Shown in pieces: positions 17,082 through 25,371 of a stretch of 64,000 nucleotides of DNA (the stretch's first letter is position 1; the number at the start of each line of letters is the position of its first letter). The stretch spans positions 124,001 through 188,000 of the forward strand of contig NZ_JALBUS010000001.1 in the NCBI RefSeq assembly GCF_033971885.1. The letters are read 5' to 3'. Under the pieces are notes generated by a model. That model had not been told where the DNA came from. It did not search any database and saw nothing but the letters and a program-made list of their open reading frames with translations. The translations under genes were made by a program, and so were the position numbers. This stretch comes from Absicoccus intestinalis. Its GTDB lineage: Bacteria > Bacillota_I > Bacilli_A > Erysipelotrichales > Erysipelotrichaceae.

Positions 17082-18071
17082 TCATTCCTCTTTCTGCAGA
17101 TCATCGTATTTCATCCCATAGTCTTTGGGATTTCCGGTAAATGTCACGACCGGACTGGGCGTTTGATCCACGACCATGGAAAGAGTCTTATTGGAATAAT
17201 GCCCTGCCGGATCAATTTGATACTTACAATCCACAATTTTTTCAAGATCAATATCCGCATATACAATACCTTCCGCATCTTTTGGCAATTTTTCCGTCAA
17301 GATCTTACCATTGGGAGCAATGATACAAGCATCTCCTCCCCCATACTCTACAAATGCTTCATAGGGATGCAATTGTCCCATCTTTTCATAAATTTCCTGC
17401 GTATGGATCTGGGTCGCACTGATCACAAAAGACTGGGTAGATAAGGCATAAAATCGCGCGGAGACTTCATTGGGATCTTGTGAAACCAATGCTTCATCGC
17501 CCGGTACAAAACAAGGCCAAGAAGCCACATGAACTTGTTCATTTTTGGCATTCATGGCTTGAATATTCAAAGGAATCCAATGTTCCCAACATTGTAAGCC
17601 ACCCAATCGGCCAATTTCGGTATCAAAGACAGGCATCATGCTGGCTTCTCCTTCACCCCAAATCAATCGTTCACCACCCGATGGTTTCATCTTGCGATGT
17701 TTTCCCATCAAATTGCCACAAGGATCAAACCAAAGCTGGGTAAGATATAAAGATCCCCCTTCTTTTTCAGAAACCGAGATACAAACATAGATATTGTTTT
17801 TACGCGCCGCTTTACTGATCTTTTGCACGATCGAACCGGGAATCTCCACCGCATTCCCAAAAAGACGTTGTTGGAGCGCCGAACCCGTTCCCGGATCGGT
17901 AAGCCATACCCACCAAGGATACCCCGGAATAAAACCTTCTGGAAAACCAATCAAACGAGCCCCATGACGGGCCGCTTCTTCAATCAACACTACGGCTTTA
18001 TCCGCCGTTGCCTCGGCATCAAGAAATACAGGTGCAGCTTGTACCGCCGCTGCTTTAAAGTTAGGATACAT
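17082..18071 (-). CDS. Nitrilase (aliphatic/aryl nitrilase or cyanide-degrading type)
   Basis: A 329-residue nitrilase. The triad is visible as the Glu in GFPEGFIPGYPWW, the Lys in HRKMKPSGGERLIW and the Cys in GLQCWEHWIPL. CWEH is the hallmark of nitrilases and cyanide hydratases or dihydratases, which turn a nitrile or cyanide into an acid or amide. The start at 18071 gives the family N-terminus MYPNFKAAAVQAAPVFLD, with GGAGG nine bases upstream. A hairpin with a T-run lies between the ribosome binding site and the IS200-like element and may be the element's end. Whether it acts on cyanide or on organic nitriles cannot be told. Confidence 0.88.
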   Translation of the reverse strand: MYPNFKAAAVQAAPVFLDAEATADKAVVLIEEAARHGARLIGFPEGFIPGYPWWVWLTDPGTGSALQQRLFGNAVEIPGSIVQKISKAARKNNIYVCISVSEKEGGSLYLTQLWFDPCGNLMGKHRKMKPSGGERLIWGEGEASMMPVFDTEIGRLGGLQCWEHWIPLNIQAMNAKNEQVHVASWPCFVPGDEALVSQDPNEVSARFYALSTQSFVISATQIHTQEIYEKMGQLHPYEAFVEYGGGDACIIAPNGKILTEKLPKDAEGIVYADIDLEKIVDCKYQIDPAGHYSNKTLSMVVDQTPSPVVTFTGNPKDYGMKYDDLQKEE

Positions 18072-18092
18072 TGTCATCAACCTCCAAAATAA

Positions 18093-18216
18093 AAACTCCG
18101 TCTCAAAGGCGGAGTTTTCTCTGCGGGTACAACCCTTTATTGCCAGCTCGCGTCTCAAGGCGCTGCTTTCACTTCGTTCAAGCTACCGCTTTTGACTCTC
18201 GCTATCCCTCAAAGGG
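18093..18216 (-). other. Structured 3' tail of the IS200-like element
   Basis: Downstream of tnpA on the minus strand are three hairpins in about 120 bases. Their loops share a CTTTGAG or CCTTGAG sequence: ATCCC-TTTGA-GGGAT, a GCG-CCTTGAGA-CGC hairpin, and ACTCCG-CCTTTGAGA-CGGAGT with a T-run. The last doubles as a terminator. No open frame is present. Confidence 0.5.
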
Positions 18217-18217
18217 A

Positions 18218-18712
18218 TTATTTTTTCTTATCGTTTCTTTTCATTGCTTCTTTTTCTGCTTGAGAAAACGGATTTCCATATTCTTTCACGCTTAATTTAT
18301 CCAGTGCGATATCTCGCATTTCTTGTTCGCGAATATATTTTTTTACAGTAGCATCGTTAATGCCTACTGTACTCACATAATATCCTTCTGACCGGAAATG
18401 TCGATTACCAAATTTGTATTTCAAATTCGCATGTCTATCGAACATCATCAATGCCGATTTTCCTTTCAGATACCCCATAAAGGCAGAAACACTTAATTTT
18501 GGTGGAATCGACACAAGCATATGTACATGGTCTGGCATCAAATGTCCTTCAATGATTTCTACACCCTTATATCTGCATAATGTTCTCAATATTTCTCCAA
18601 GATCTTTTCGATATTGATTGTATATGATTTTTCGTCTGTATTTGGGTGTGAATATGATATGATATTTACACAACCATTTTGTGTGTGCCAATGAATTTGC
18701 TTTGTTGGCCAT
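18218..18712 (-). CDS. tnpA: IS200-type transposase TnpA (Y1 HUH)
   Basis: A 165-residue single-strand transposase of normal length. The HUH metal motif is H62-V63-H64 in MPDHVHMLVSIPP, and the likely catalytic tyrosine is Y126 in ATVKKYIREQ. It appears intact and acts as a dimer on single-stranded ends. The ATG at 18712 has AGGTGA six bases upstream. That ribosome binding site is buried in a perfect 15-bp inverted repeat, so translation should be weak. Confidence 0.93.
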   Translation of the reverse strand: MANKANSLAHTKWLCKYHIIFTPKYRRKIIYNQYRKDLGEILRTLCRYKGVEIIEGHLMPDHVHMLVSIPPKLSVSAFMGYLKGKSALMMFDRHANLKYKFGNRHFRSEGYYVSTVGINDATVKKYIREQEMRDIALDKLSVKEYGNPFSQAEKEAMKRNDKKK

Positions 18713-18715
18713 TAT

Positions 18716-18774
18716 AATCACCTATCTTTCTTTCTGGTAGCTTGAACATCTCCATTATAGAAAGATAGGTGATT
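18716..18774 (-). promoter_or_regulatory. Stem sequestering the tnpA ribosome binding site
   Basis: AATCACCTATCTTTC (18716-18730, plus strand) and GAAAGATAGGTGATT (18760-18774) are perfect inverted repeats. In the tnpA message the second arm contains the AGGTGA Shine-Dalgarno sequence. IS200 elements are known to hold tnpA translation down in this way. Confidence 0.7.
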
Positions 18775-18822
18775 ATTTTGTATAACTTTTTTATCTTCCA
18801 CCCGCATAGCAGGTGGTTTTTT

Positions 18823-18925
18823 ATCTCGTACATTTCATGTACTCGACACGCTAAAGCGAAATGTTTACTTCGTAAACATACAAAAAGAAAAACGCCATTC
18901 CACCTTGGAATGACGTCGTTGTCTT
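18823..18925. other. Non-coding region with consecutive hairpins before the LysR gene
   Basis: No gene lies between the IS element and the LysR start (18823-19051). The first hundred bases hold GTACAT-TTC-ATGTAC (18828-18842), ATGTTTAC-TTC-GTAAACAT (18861-18879) and a stem at 18892-18916. The last is followed by TTTTTCTTTT on the minus strand and looks like a minus-strand terminator. The rest holds the LysR control region. Confidence 0.5.
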
Positions 18926-18974
18926 TATAGTCCATACTATAATCAATGATGAACCAATATACAAACAAAGAATC

Positions 18975-19002
18975 GTTGATACATATCAACCTACAAGTTG
19001 AT
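18975..19002 (+). promoter_or_regulatory. Candidate LysR operator
   Basis: GTTGATA-CA-TATCAAC (18975-18990) is a perfect inverted repeat with a two-base centre. A third half-site, GTTGAT, starts at 18997, exactly 22 bases after the first, about two helical turns. It lies 50-77 bases upstream of the LysR start, the usual place for autoregulation. Confidence 0.5.
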
Positions 19003-19051
19003 TTACTGATGCGTATTGACTACAATCAAAAGAAAGATGGGAGGAATCACT

Positions 19052-19939
19052 TTGACAACTACCGAATTAAAATACTTTCTTGCCGTATATGCATCTCACA
19101 GCATCAAAAAAGCAGCCCAAAGCTTATATATCACTTCCCAAGCCCTCAGCAAAACCATCAAACGAATCGAAATGGAATTGGATGTCACATTATTTACACG
19201 CACCCATGAAGGTCTGCTCCCAACCCATGCTGCCGATCAATTAGCGAAACATGCCCACATCATCATCAATGAATTGGACAACATTCAATCGGATTTTTCA
19301 TTGGCCGATGCCAACAACAGCATTGTCCTAACCATTCCTACTACGTATGGCGTATTGGACTATCTACATTATGATTTCATTCGTCAATTTTATATCGAAT
19401 ATCCCTACATCAAATTAAATTTGATTGAATTACCAGAAACCCAGATCCATGAATTATTAGGATCCAATACGGTAGAACTTGCCTTTTTGCCAGCTCCTAT
19501 CGATTTTTCCGCCTATGAAGCGCATTATTGTTTCGCATGGAAACACTGTACGATCATCAATCGAAAACATCCATTGGCTTCTAAAAAAACCATTCAATAT
19601 ACGGATCTCGATGGGATCCCGCTTGCACTACGCGGTCGATCCTATTCGGTGTATCCCACCAATATCAGTCGCTTTCTAAAAGAAGGCGTCCATGTGAATG
19701 TCTTATTAGAAACAACCTCAGAAACCTTGATCCATGAATTTGCCCAAACCAACGCAGGCATTGGCATCTCGCTTACTTTTTTAGCCCAAAAACAACGAAC
19801 AGCTAATACGGTGATTCGGGAATTTGAGGATCCCAATTGTCAAAAAGAAGTCTATCTCGTGAAAAACAAAGAGACCACAGTATCCAATGAAGCCAACTGT
19901 TTTATCGCGTATCTAAACAACTGGTTAACAACCTGTTAA
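19052..19939 (+). CDS. LysR-family transcriptional regulator
   Basis: A 295-residue LysR regulator. The N-terminal winged helix is TELKYFLAVYASHSIKKAAQ then ITSQALSKTIKRIE. The C-terminal part is a periplasmic-binding-protein-like effector domain. I chose a TTG start at 19052 because GGGAGGA lies six bases before it and the family N-terminus begins there. The TTG at 19016 and ATG at 19037 lack such a site. It converges on the nitrogenase-like operon and its stop overlaps the last gene of that operon by four bases. The regulated genes and effector are unknown. Confidence 0.88.
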   Translation: MTTTELKYFLAVYASHSIKKAAQSLYITSQALSKTIKRIEMELDVTLFTRTHEGLLPTHAADQLAKHAHIIINELDNIQSDFSLADANNSIVLTIPTTYGVLDYLHYDFIRQFYIEYPYIKLNLIELPETQIHELLGSNTVELAFLPAPIDFSAYEAHYCFAWKHCTIINRKHPLASKKTIQYTDLDGIPLALRGRSYSVYPTNISRFLKEGVHVNVLLETTSETLIHEFAQTNAGIGISLTFLAQKQRTANTVIREFEDPNCQKEVYLVKNKETTVSNEANCFIAYLNNWLTTC

Positions 19940-21072
19940 AAAGACAATGGACGGATCATCGTCTCAAAGCCATCTCCAATGAGTACCGGCATCTGATCTT
20001 TAAACAAACGTCCGGAACAAGCCCAATGCGGACAATCAATAAATGGAATATCCTTGTTCATCAAACGTCGATAGATAGGATCCGCAATCACCATATCGGC
20101 TGCGTTCAGTTTATTGCGAATCTCTTCTTCTTCTTGCGAGTGCAAATCGCCTGGTTGTAGCTGCCAGCCAATTTCAGTTGGACAAATGATCTGGACTTCA
20201 TCATTCAAGGCCAAACGCATGCTTTGGGCCATGACGGGTTCCCCAATCAAAACAATATGTGAGGCATTGGGTCCTACTTTGTACAATTCTCGATCTTGCT
20301 GATCATGAGCGGATAAAATGATATTTTCTGCTAATAATTGGGCACACTTTCCCACCGGTACACCCACCACATAGGGAATCCCAAATCGTTCTTTTAAAAC
20401 GTTGGCGGCTGCCAAGGCACAAGAAGACACGACCACATTCACATCGGCTAAGGCACTTTGTTGAATTTGTTCCAAACTCGTGCCCATGGACCAATTCGCA
20501 ACAATGGAAAAATTATGGTCATGGGCCCAAGAATCGATGGCTTCTTTATTACCGGAATACCCCAGATCCAAAGGGGTCATACCCAAAAGATTGATACGAA
20601 TTTGCGAACGCTTTGGTCTTACTTGGGGTTGCACAAAGTGTTTTGCCAACATTTCATACGCTTGACTCGCCCCTCGAATATACGAATACATCCCCGAAGT
20701 CTTAAAACCAAAGGTAGGAATGCCTGTTTCTTGTTCAACCACATGGGCAATGCCCTTGAAATCGGTTCCCATTACCAACGCGATGGGCGAACCAAATAAA
20801 CAAATAAAGTTTGGCTGGGTTTCCTTAGCGGCTTCTACAACATTTTCAATCAACTTATCATCATTACCAAGAATCGCATCGTATTCTTCCAACGCACTGA
20901 TATAGATCAAACTAGGCATTTGGGTCCATCGTGGTTCATCATGGGTCGCATACGTAGAGTTACATCCCGAAGCATCATGCATGATGATCAATCCACCCAA
21001 TTCATATAAAGCCGAATTGATTCCGGCTAGATCGGCTGCATAATTGCACACATCACGAAATACCTTTCTCAT
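19936..21072 (-). CDS. Nitrogenase component 1-like protein, K-type subunit (set 2)
   Basis: A 378-residue nitrogenase-like subunit. Its first 49 residues align without gaps with the other K-type subunit: YELGG at 23-27, a cysteine at 37 (HDASGC) and DEPRW at 45-49. By comparison with NifK, C9 would match the first P-cluster cysteine and C37 the second. The third position (FGSPIALVMGTD) has no cysteine. The C-terminus carries DCPHWACSGRLFK. No residues for an iron-molybdenum cofactor are recognisable. It should pair with the D-type protein encoded just upstream and accept electrons from that set's H protein. The ATG at 21072 has GAGGG upstream and overlaps the previous stop; a GTG at 21081 is the alternative. 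Substrate unknown. Confidence 0.85.
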   Translation of the reverse strand: MRKVFRDVCNYAADLAGINSALYELGGLIIMHDASGCNSTYATHDEPRWTQMPSLIYISALEEYDAILGNDDKLIENVVEAAKETQPNFICLFGSPIALVMGTDFKGIAHVVEQETGIPTFGFKTSGMYSYIRGASQAYEMLAKHFVQPQVRPKRSQIRINLLGMTPLDLGYSGNKEAIDSWAHDHNFSIVANWSMGTSLEQIQQSALADVNVVVSSCALAAANVLKERFGIPYVVGVPVGKCAQLLAENIILSAHDQQDRELYKVGPNASHIVLIGEPVMAQSMRLALNDEVQIICPTEIGWQLQPGDLHSQEEEEIRNKLNAADMVIADPIYRRLMNKDIPFIDCPHWACSGRLFKDQMPVLIGDGFETMIRPLSF

Positions 21073-22346
21073 AGTACACACCCTCTAGCTTTCACATCCA
21101 AGATGCGTTGGGTTTCTTTTGGATAAATATAGGCATCCAACATTTTTTCACATAGCTTGCGAATAGCTACAAATCCATACATCCCATCATTGACGATCAT
21201 ATTCACAAAATGGTCTGTACCACTATAGTAGGCTGCCTTTTGACCAATGGCTAAAACTGGTGTAGTACTCTTCTGCCATGTTCGACAACGAAAATCGACA
21301 CAAGCACAAACCATAAGATCGGGATGATGTTCCTGAAGCCAAGCCAAAGCCTTTTCTTCTCCTGGTAAAATGGTATCGGTATAGACCGTTGTTACATGGA
21401 ATCCATGCTCTAAAAGTAATTTGGCTAAACTCAAAGGACGTGGCGTGGCACTCATATCGATTTGAATTTCGATATCCTTGATCGCATCGTGCAGTTTTTC
21501 TAAAGCACGAAGCGCATCTTTTTCATAGCGAGAAAGATCCGGATAAATGCCTAAGATCTCCATCAACTTGGCTTCATCCTGTTTGATTTCTTCGATATCC
21601 CATGAATAGGGCATATAGATGGGTTTTTGGTTCAATCGTTTCTCTAAATCTTGCACACATTCAATCGCTACGGGTGCATTATAGATATTATACGAAGAAG
21701 CAGCCATTTCTAAATATTCATCAAAGGTTCGCATCTGACACAAATCTTTCGCATCTCCGATGATTTGAAAGATCTCACTATCTCGATCTAGGGTAAAATA
21801 ATTGCCAATGATATTGATGGAACCATCCTGTTTGGTGGGCTGTAAGCCCGCATACAATTGTTTGGTCGTCATCGATTCATAATGCACCTTGGAATGGCGC
21901 ATCGTACAGTTCATATAATTTTCTACAAAACAGATATCTGGGAATCGTTGATTTAATTCTTTGAAGACCAAATCCAAATCAATGGCCACAAAATGATGCA
22001 CACAACTCGTAAACGTCATCACCAAAGGGGGTTGGGGATCCAAATGTTCCACAATATCACTGACTCCGTCGATGAACAATTCTTCGATCTTACCATTGTA
22101 TAAATCGTCTTCCGTTACAGTGACCATGGAAAATCGATCCATCCCATGGGCTTCAGCGGCACTCAAGACAACCCCACGCAAACAACCTTGCGGACACACA
22201 AAGATCTCATGACTTTCGGGAATCAAAAGCGGGGTATGCGCAATCGTCCATGTTCCTCGTGTTTGGGGCGTAAACTCCAATCCCGCATGAAACGGTGTCG
22301 AGGATTGAATGTCTTTTACTTGGATCTTCGCTACATGCTCATTCAT
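21069..22346 (-). CDS. Nitrogenase component 1-like protein, D-type subunit (set 2)
   Basis: A 425-residue nitrogenase-like protein. The N-terminal segment GLEFTPQTRGTW, LLIPESHEIFVCPQGCLRGV and TFTSCVHHFVAIDLD is typical of uncharacterised nitrogenase-like proteins of anaerobic Clostridia. C55 and C115 would correspond to the second and third P-cluster cysteines of NifD; C51 is an extra nearby cysteine. No equivalent of the first is visible. It is therefore not nitrogenase: NifD's cofactor cysteine and histidine contexts are not recognisable and NifB, NifE and NifN are absent. It overlaps its H protein gene by 8 bases and the K gene by 4, so the three form one unit. Confidence 0.85.
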   Translation of the reverse strand: MNEHVAKIQVKDIQSSTPFHAGLEFTPQTRGTWTIAHTPLLIPESHEIFVCPQGCLRGVVLSAAEAHGMDRFSMVTVTEDDLYNGKIEELFIDGVSDIVEHLDPQPPLVMTFTSCVHHFVAIDLDLVFKELNQRFPDICFVENYMNCTMRHSKVHYESMTTKQLYAGLQPTKQDGSINIIGNYFTLDRDSEIFQIIGDAKDLCQMRTFDEYLEMAASSYNIYNAPVAIECVQDLEKRLNQKPIYMPYSWDIEEIKQDEAKLMEILGIYPDLSRYEKDALRALEKLHDAIKDIEIQIDMSATPRPLSLAKLLLEHGFHVTTVYTDTILPGEEKALAWLQEHHPDLMVCACVDFRCRTWQKSTTPVLAIGQKAAYYSGTDHFVNMIVNDGMYGFVAIRKLCEKMLDAYIYPKETQRILDVKARGCVL

Positions 22347-23097
22347 TTTGATTGCTTTCTAATAAGACCTGGGCCAAATGGCGATAGTGGTCTGCCGCAT
22401 CACTTTGTGGAAAAGCTTCTAAGACGGTCTTATGCATCTCATCGGCTTCTTGGATCAATGGATCATATTCCAAAGTGGAAATCACTTGGGAATGGATATC
22501 TTCACACAATTGTTCGATCCGTTCTTCTTCCTTTTTCACATTTCGTTTGTTGACGATCACTCCGCCCAAGGTGGCATAGCCTCGTTTTTGAAAGGTTTCG
22601 ACCGCTAGGGCAATATTCATCGCCGCATGAATGGACATGGCTTCACCGGATGTTAAGATATAGACTTGATCGGCATAGCCTTCCCGAATCGGCATCGAAA
22701 AACCACCACACACAACATCCCCCAAGACATCAAACAACACAATATCGGGTTGATAGATGTCATAGGCTTTCTTTTCATCCAAAAATTCCATGGCCGCAAT
22801 GATGCCACGACCGGCACAACCAAGCCCTGGAATGGGACCACCCGCTTCAACCAAATACACCCCCGCATAACCTTGGGTAATCACATCTTCTAGGGTCGCT
22901 TCTTTATTTTTTTCCCGAAGGATATCTAAGACGGCTTGTTTCTCTTTGCCTTCACGTAAATTCATCGTGGAATCCGCCTTCGGATCACAACCAATCTGCA
23001 TCACTTTATATCCCATTTGGGCAAACGCAACCGCCACATTGGAAACCGTCGTTGACTTTCCAATTCCACCTTTTCCATAAAACGCTAATTTTATCAT
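22339..23097 (-). CDS. Nitrogenase iron-protein-like ATPase, H-type (set 2)
   Basis: A 252-residue NifH-family protein. The P-loop GKGGIGKST (8-16), GCDPKADST (36-44) and the two cluster cysteines C94 (GLGCAGRGI) and C130 (VVCGGF) are all present. These are the residues that let a dimer hold one [4Fe-4S] cluster and pass electrons with ATP hydrolysis. It is a second, clearly distinct copy of the protein at 29806-30558. AGGAGG precedes the ATG. It stands between hypE and the D/K pair of its set and is probably the dedicated reductase for that pair. Confidence 0.95.
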   Translation of the reverse strand: MIKLAFYGKGGIGKSTTVSNVAVAFAQMGYKVMQIGCDPKADSTMNLREGKEKQAVLDILREKNKEATLEDVITQGYAGVYLVEAGGPIPGLGCAGRGIIAAMEFLDEKKAYDIYQPDIVLFDVLGDVVCGGFSMPIREGYADQVYILTSGEAMSIHAAMNIALAVETFQKRGYATLGGVIVNKRNVKKEEERIEQLCEDIHSQVISTLEYDPLIQEADEMHKTVLEAFPQSDAADHYRHLAQVLLESNQNE

Positions 23098-23106
23098 TAG
23101 AGCCTC

Positions 23107-24111
23107 CTAACAGATACGTGGTAATAACTCGCCCGATGGACTTGGCAACAACGTTTCCGAACCAATCGAAGTTTTCATGACTACTTTGCCTACATGATCT
23201 TGCGTCACTTCACCAATAATGGCCGCATTTTGCGAATACGGTAAGGTATGCAACGTATCCACGATGGCTTGGGCCTGTTCAGCCGGTACGATCACGACCA
23301 TACGTCCTTCACAAGCCAAATACAAAGGTTCCAATCCCAACATACCACAAACGCCTTTCACATGATTCTGAACAGGAACCGCTTCTTGATCGATTTTCAC
23401 GCCGACTTGCGATTCATCGGCAATTTCATACAAGACCGTACCAACACCACCACGCGTTGCATCCCGGATCACATGGATATCCTTGGTTACCTGGGACATC
23501 GCTTCGACCGTATGCCATAAAGGGGCACAATCACTGGTCACATCGGTTTGAATTTGAAAATCATTGCGCTCCAACAAGATCGTACAACCATGACGACCGA
23601 CATCACCGGTCACCAAAATCTTATCCCCCGGTTTGGCTTGATTGCCTTGGGGATGAAAATCCGGTTGAATCTGACCTACTCCCGTTGTCGTGATAAAAAT
23701 GCCATCCACTTGACCTTTACCAGCCACTTTGGTATCACCAGCCACAAAATGTACACCGACTTCTTTGGCTGTCTTCGCCATCGATTGAACCACTTCATCT
23801 AATTTTTTTAAGGGATAGCCCTCTTCAATCTGAAAGGCACAAGTCATGTATAACGGTTTGGCCCCCATACAAGCCAAATCATTGACGGTTCCACAAACAC
23901 TCAATTTGCCAATATTGCCACCCGGAAAAAAACTTGGTGAAACGATAAAGCCATCGGTTGACATGGCCAATTGTCCCGAAGGACTGGTCAAAACCGCGGC
24001 ATCATCGGCCGTAAAATCCGGATTGCCTAAATATTTTTTAAAGATATCATGGATCAAGGCCGAGGTTTGTTGACCACCGGCTCCATGCGCTAACGTTACA
24101 TATTTTTCCAT
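23107..24111 (-). CDS. hypE: Hydrogenase maturation protein HypE
   Basis: A 334-residue HypE. It has the PurM-type ATP-binding fold with AHGAGG near the start, GDTKVAGKG and VTGDVGRHG, and ends in PRIC. The C-terminal cysteine receives the carbamoyl group from HypF and is dehydrated with ATP to a thiocyanate, the source of the cyanide ligands. All key positions are kept, so it should work normally. It lies between hypD and the second nitrogenase-like set, with gaps of 6 and 9 bases. Confidence 0.97.
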   Translation of the reverse strand: MEKYVTLAHGAGGQQTSALIHDIFKKYLGNPDFTADDAAVLTSPSGQLAMSTDGFIVSPSFFPGGNIGKLSVCGTVNDLACMGAKPLYMTCAFQIEEGYPLKKLDEVVQSMAKTAKEVGVHFVAGDTKVAGKGQVDGIFITTTGVGQIQPDFHPQGNQAKPGDKILVTGDVGRHGCTILLERNDFQIQTDVTSDCAPLWHTVEAMSQVTKDIHVIRDATRGGVGTVLYEIADESQVGVKIDQEAVPVQNHVKGVCGMLGLEPLYLACEGRMVVIVPAEQAQAIVDTLHTLPYSQNAAIIGEVTQDHVGKVVMKTSIGSETLLPSPSGELLPRIC

Positions 24112-24117
24112 ACTCTA

Positions 24118-25161
24118 CTACTCCATATATTTATAAAAAGCCGAACACGATCCTTCATTGGAAACCATACAAGCACCCACTGGATGTTCTGGCGTACACA
24201 CTTTGCCAAACAATGGACATGCATTCGGCATACAATCCCCACGTAAAATATCCCCACAACGACAAGCTGGATTCGGATGTCCTTGGGTATTTTCTAAACC
24301 ATATTTCTTACGGGCATCAAAGTCTTGATAAGCCGCTTTGATTTGTAGGCCCGAACCGGGAATATTGCCAATACCACGCCAAATGGAATCACACGGTTCC
24401 ATGACCGATGCGATGATCTTTCGAGCCGATGGCGAACCTTCATCGCGTACCACCCGTGGGTAACAATTCATGAAAAAAGGTTGCCCTTTTTCTAACTTTT
24501 TGATGATCACAGCCAAAGCCGTTAGGATCTCGGGTCCCGTAAAACCCGTCACGACTCCGGAAATTCCCTCTTCACAAAGATCACGATAAATCTGACAACC
24601 TGTGATCGTCGATACATGCCCTGGATATAAGAAGGCATCGGCACTATCTTTTAAAGCCAAATAAGCGTTATCCATCGTTTTATTGGCTACCAATGCCGAA
24701 AAATTCGTTAAATTATTTTTCTTGGCATCGCGAATGGCCATACAACTCGCTGGTGTCGTGGTTTCAAAACCAACCGCTAATAAGACAACTTCTTCATCCA
24801 AATGACTTTGAGCATAAGTAAAGGCATCGGTTGGTGAATAGATCATGACGATCTTCGCCCCTTTGGCCCGGGCTTGTTGTAAAGACATATCAGAGCCAGG
24901 TACCCGAATTAGATCACCAAAGGTACAAATCGTACAATGATGATTTAAAGCTAGATCAATAGCTTGATCAATATAACCAACCGGCGTTACACAAACCGGA
25001 CAGCCTGGTCCACTGATCAAATGAATGTTTTCGGGCAACATTTGCCGAATCCCTAAGCGAAAGATTTCATGGGTATGCGTGCCACAAACTTCCATGATTC
25101 GTAGCGGTCGGCCGTCATAGTTTTCCACGATTTGTTTGGCTTTTAAGACTTGTTCGTTCAC
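24118..25161 (-). CDS. hypD: Hydrogenase maturation protein HypD
   Basis: A 347-residue HypD, the scaffold on which iron gains its cyanide and CO ligands together with HypC. The motifs EVCGTHTHE (near 24-32) and GPGCPVCVTP (near 51-60) hold the cysteines that bind the iron. The C-terminal CRCGDILRGDCMPNACPLF and later cysteines bind a [4Fe-4S] cluster. Everything needed appears intact. Its start overlaps the hypC stop by four bases. Confidence 0.97.
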   Translation of the reverse strand: MNEQVLKAKQIVENYDGRPLRIMEVCGTHTHEIFRLGIRQMLPENIHLISGPGCPVCVTPVGYIDQAIDLALNHHCTICTFGDLIRVPGSDMSLQQARAKGAKIVMIYSPTDAFTYAQSHLDEEVVLLAVGFETTTPASCMAIRDAKKNNLTNFSALVANKTMDNAYLALKDSADAFLYPGHVSTITGCQIYRDLCEEGISGVVTGFTGPEILTALAVIIKKLEKGQPFFMNCYPRVVRDEGSPSARKIIASVMEPCDSIWRGIGNIPGSGLQIKAAYQDFDARKKYGLENTQGHPNPACRCGDILRGDCMPNACPLFGKVCTPEHPVGACMVSNEGSCSAFYKYME

Positions 25162-25367
25162 TCTAAAGCCTCCATGATGGCACTGGCTTCGGTTTCATCA
25201 TCTTCGGTGATCTTGGCAATGGCAGCTCCCGCATGCACCATCACAAAATCCCCCGGTTCTAAACCGTCCACCAATTCACTCGATACCACACGAGTGGCAC
25301 CCATCGCATCCACGATGGCTTGTCCATCTTTTACTTTTTTTACTTTAGCAGGTAATCCTACACACAT
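25158..25367 (-). CDS. hypC: Hydrogenase maturation chaperone HypC
   Basis: A 69-residue HypC/HupF. The start was set at 25367 instead of 25385. This gives the obligatory N-terminal Met-Cys (MCVGLPAKV), whose Cys2 binds iron with HypD, and a GGAAAGGAAT ribosome binding site at correct spacing. The rest is a small OB-like barrel (VVSSELVDGLEPGDFVMVH). In [NiFe] systems it carries Fe(CN)2CO to the large subunit; no large subunit is in this window. It begins four bases after the hypF stop. Confidence 0.95.
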   Translation of the reverse strand: MCVGLPAKVKKVKDGQAIVDAMGATRVVSSELVDGLEPGDFVMVHAGAAIAKITEDDETEASAIMEALE

Positions 25368-25371
25368 AACT

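Larger units (their letters stand above)
18093..18822 (-). mobile_element. IS200-like element (IS200/IS605 family, tnpA only)
   Basis: The element contains a Y1 transposase gene and no tnpB. Both ends have subterminal hairpins as expected for this family. On the left end, 18798-18816 folds as CCACCCGC-ATA-GCAGGTGG and is followed by T6 on the plus strand, which would block incoming transcription. On the right end, 18093-18116 folds as AACTCCG/CGGAGTT. No target duplication is expected. Exact borders cannot be fixed without an empty-site comparison. Confidence 0.75.

Noticed and set aside
18798..18916. CRISPR array or tRNA genes in the hairpin-rich stretch
   Set aside because: The hairpins differ in sequence and spacing, with no repeated units and no cloverleaf.
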